A model generated the notes under the pieces. That model ran no database searches. It had not been told where the DNA came from and saw only the letters and a program-made list of their open reading frames with translations. From Tetrahymena thermophila SB210 (Eukaryota; Ciliophora; Oligohymenophorea; Hymenostomatida; Tetrahymenidae), in the NCBI RefSeq assembly GCF_000189635.1, contig NW_002476236.1:62001-126000 (forward strand): 64,000 nucleotides of DNA, in the 5' to 3' direction. Shown here in pieces: positions 63,546-64,000 of the stretch. The position numbers and the translations under genes were made by a program. The number at the start of each line of letters is the position of its first letter. Position 1 is the first letter of the stretch.

Positions 63546-64000
63546 TCATTAGTATTTATTGTATTTATTATTTTCTGTGAGTTTTATTTGCTAACTAAAG
63601 ACAGATACCTTAGGGGTTTTCGAAAAAGCATATGAAGGAGATCTTTTTCCTGTAATGTTAGAAGAATTTTAAAAGTTTCTTGTGCTTTAAGATCCTGCTT
63701 AAAATTAATTTTTTATCTGCTTACTGTTGAAATCTTCATTATTATCATCACAATAAAAAATATTATCTCCAAAATTTTTTTTGTGGCTATTTGTATAAAA
63801 TTGTGTTGCTGAGTGCCTCAAAGGATATTATTTTTAAGATTCTGTCTATTAATTAGATATATTATAAGCATCTTTGTGGATAGAACCTGATTATTGTTTA
63901 TGATCTCTTTACATTCTTAAATTTTAAGTGGAAATTTATGATGATGGAGTCTTTTCCTTTTCTTATTATTATATTTAAGCTAGCTTATCTTAGAATTCTT
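63546..64000 (-). CDS. 3' end of an uncharacterised gene (partial)
   Basis: Open minus-strand frame from the window edge to TGA 63546-63548, 150 codons plus two bases of a split codon. The sequence is hydrophilic and Gln/Asn/Ser-rich (KLAQIQQQEKEKTPSS, KNFGDNIFYCDDNEDFNSK, SPSYAFSKTPKVSVFS) without a recognised domain, membrane span or coiled coil. Among the three frames, only this one is free of TGA over the whole stretch and has typical ciliate protein composition. An intron at AAG/GTATCT (near 63606) is possible but not required. The 5' part is outside the window. Confidence 0.65.

Overview
The window looks like nuclear DNA from an oligohymenophorean ciliate, most likely Tetrahymena or a close relative. 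About four fifths of the bases are A or T. Every real reading frame uses TAA and TAG as glutamine and ends only at TGA. Introns are AT-rich GT..AG introns, mostly 43 to 150 nt. The citrate synthase model is 462 aa and matches the Tetrahymena enzyme also known as the 14-nm filament protein. All coordinates come from reading by eye; exon joins were accepted only when splice sites and phase agreed.

Layout: 1-4105 SF3B1 (+, 5' end outside the window); 4684-5729 Golgi SNARE GOSR1/Gos1 (+); 6037-10990 cytosolic carboxypeptidase CCP5/AGBL5 (-); 12569-15364 orphan with a possible AlbA/Schlafen-like segment (+); 18121-19212 LAG1-type ceramide synthase (+); 20721-22301 acidic coiled-coil protein (-); 22826-24619 helical protein (+); 26275-28486 eight-exon, axonemal-type protein (+); 29498-33311 ankyrin-repeat protein (-); 34058-38692 kinesin-like protein with a degraded motor (+); 39106-40640 mitochondrial-type membrane protein (-); 41397-41973 CEP20/FOR20 (+); 43245-46682 NEK-family kinase (-); 47883-50143 citrate synthase (-); 52983-54598 membrane-anchored histidine acid phosphatase (+); 55112-55990 bromodomain-NET protein (+); 57635-60617 and 60877-62166 two uncharacterised proteins (-); 63546-64000 the 3' end of another gene (-).

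There are no operons. Genes are single units separated by 0.3-2.9 kb of very AT-rich DNA. A theme is nevertheless visible: CCP5 (removes glutamates from tubulin), the axonemal-type protein, the pseudokinesin, CEP20 (basal body) and the NEK kinase (cilium length and basal body in ciliates) all point to cilia. The rest are housekeeping functions: splicing, Golgi fusion, sphingolipid synthesis, the TCA cycle, lysosome-type phosphatase and chromatin reading.

Most notable are the kinesin-like protein whose P-loop, switch I and switch II are all altered, the long Gln/Asn tail on CCP5, and a few intergenic or intronic stretches with inverted repeats that could be structured RNAs.
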